Shown here piece by piece: positions 6,233 through 6,675 of a stretch of DNA of 6,675 bases. The number at the start of each line of letters is the position of its first letter. Position 1 is the stretch's first letter. This DNA comes from an uncultured Clostridia bacterium (lineage in GTDB: Bacteria > Bacillota_A > Clostridia > UMGS1840 > HGM11507), in contig CAKRUL010000078.1 of NCBI GenBank assembly GCA_934403665.1, positions 1 through 6,675 on the forward strand. The letters are read 5' to 3'. The notes under the pieces are model-generated. The model searched no databases, had not been told where the DNA came from, and saw only the letters and a program-made list of their open reading frames with translations. A program made the position numbers and the translations under genes.

Positions 6233-6675
6233 TTATTTCTTGTCGTCATCCACATCGGTGAACTCCGCTTCGTAAGCGCCGTTTGCATCAGGACCCTGCT
6301 GTGCGCCGGCTCCGGGCTGTCCGCCCATATTGGGGTCTGTTCCCTGCGCCTGCTGGTACAGCTTCGGTGCCAGTTCATAAATCTTCTTGTTCAGCTCTTC
6401 GGTTGCCGCCTTGATGGCTTCGGTGTCGGTGCCGGTCAAGGTCTGTTTCAAAGCATCTATTTTTTCCTGTACGCCTGCTTTGTCTTCAGCGGTTAATTTA
6501 TCGCCTGCGTCATCGATGGTTTTTTGTGCCTGATAGACCAAAGAGTCCGCGGTGTTTCTCGCTTCCACTTCTTCTTTTTTCTTTTTATCCTCTGCGGCAA
6601 ACTGCTCTGCTTCCTTCACTGCTTTGTCAATGTCGGAATCAGACAGATTTGTGCTGGAGGTGATGGTGATTTTCT
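6233..6675 (-). CDS. dnaK: Chaperone DnaK (Hsp70), C-terminal 146 residues, partial
   Basis: The reading frame enters from the high-coordinate edge (two bases of a split codon at 6675-6674) and ends at TAA 6235-6233. No start is present; a GTG at 6619 is an internal valine codon. The visible part begins with KITITSSTNLSDSDIDKAVKEAE, written here in pieces: KITITSS closes the substrate-binding beta domain, and LSDSDIDKAVKEAE opens the helical lid. Helical lid segments follow (ARNTADSLVYQAQKTI, then KIDALKQTL and EELNKKIYELAPKLYQQAQ). A flexible Gly/Gln/Pro-rich linker and the acidic tail YEAEFTDVDDDKK complete it, as in typical bacterial Hsp70. DnaK is the ATP-driven chaperone that works with DnaJ, encoded immediately downstream, and with GrpE. 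Neither grpE nor hrcA is within the window. Confidence 0.96.
   Translation of the reverse strand, partial: KITITSSTNLSDSDIDKAVKEAEQFAAEDKKKKEEVEARNTADSLVYQAQKTIDDAGDKLTAEDKAGVQEKIDALKQTLTGTDTEAIKAATEELNKKIYELAPKLYQQAQGTDPNMGGQPGAGAQQGPDANGAYEAEFTDVDDDKK

Noticed and set aside
1..6675. tRNA, rRNA, CRISPR, insertion sequence, prophage or defence-system signals
   Set aside because: Reading both strands showed none; all gaps are under 140 bases and are accounted for by hairpins and ribosome binding sites.

Overview
This window is ordinary core bacterial chromosome, most likely from a member of the Firmicutes in the class Clostridia. The run dnaK–dnaJ–prmA–rsmE is a classic Firmicutes arrangement. 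The single-chain glycyl-tRNA synthetase, the strong purine-rich ribosome binding sites and the moderate GC content fit the same group. Genus or species cannot be named from this sequence. Every supported gene lies on the minus strand, so transcription runs from high to low coordinates, and both ends of the window cut a gene.

In transcription order the window holds: the 3' end of dnaK (6233-6675); a 137-base gap with an intrinsic-terminator-type hairpin; dnaJ (4950-6095); prmA (4048-4947, 2 bases after dnaJ); rsmE (3249-3980); a small four-helix membrane protein of unknown function (2690-3226); and glyQS (1297-2673). The gaps from dnaJ to glyQS are 2, 67, 22 and 16 bases, so these five genes are probably one transcription unit. 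A 131-base gap with two hairpins follows, then a second, unrelated four-helix membrane protein (638-1165). A 109-base gap with a perfect 14-bp hairpin leads to the first 176 codons of polA (1-528).

The theme is protein production and quality control. DnaK/DnaJ fold proteins, PrmA methylates ribosomal protein L11, RsmE methylates 16S rRNA and GlyQS charges tRNA-Gly. PolA begins a separate DNA replication/repair gene. The two membrane proteins are the only genes whose function I cannot name.

I found no mobile element, CRISPR array, RNA gene, toxin-antitoxin or defence system, and no previously undescribed system. The points most worth a second look are the three terminator-like hairpins, each only 18-39 bases upstream of the next start codon, the lack of room for a T-box leader upstream of glyQS, and the two orphan membrane proteins on either side of glyQS. 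Most open frames on the plus strand are shadows of these genes.
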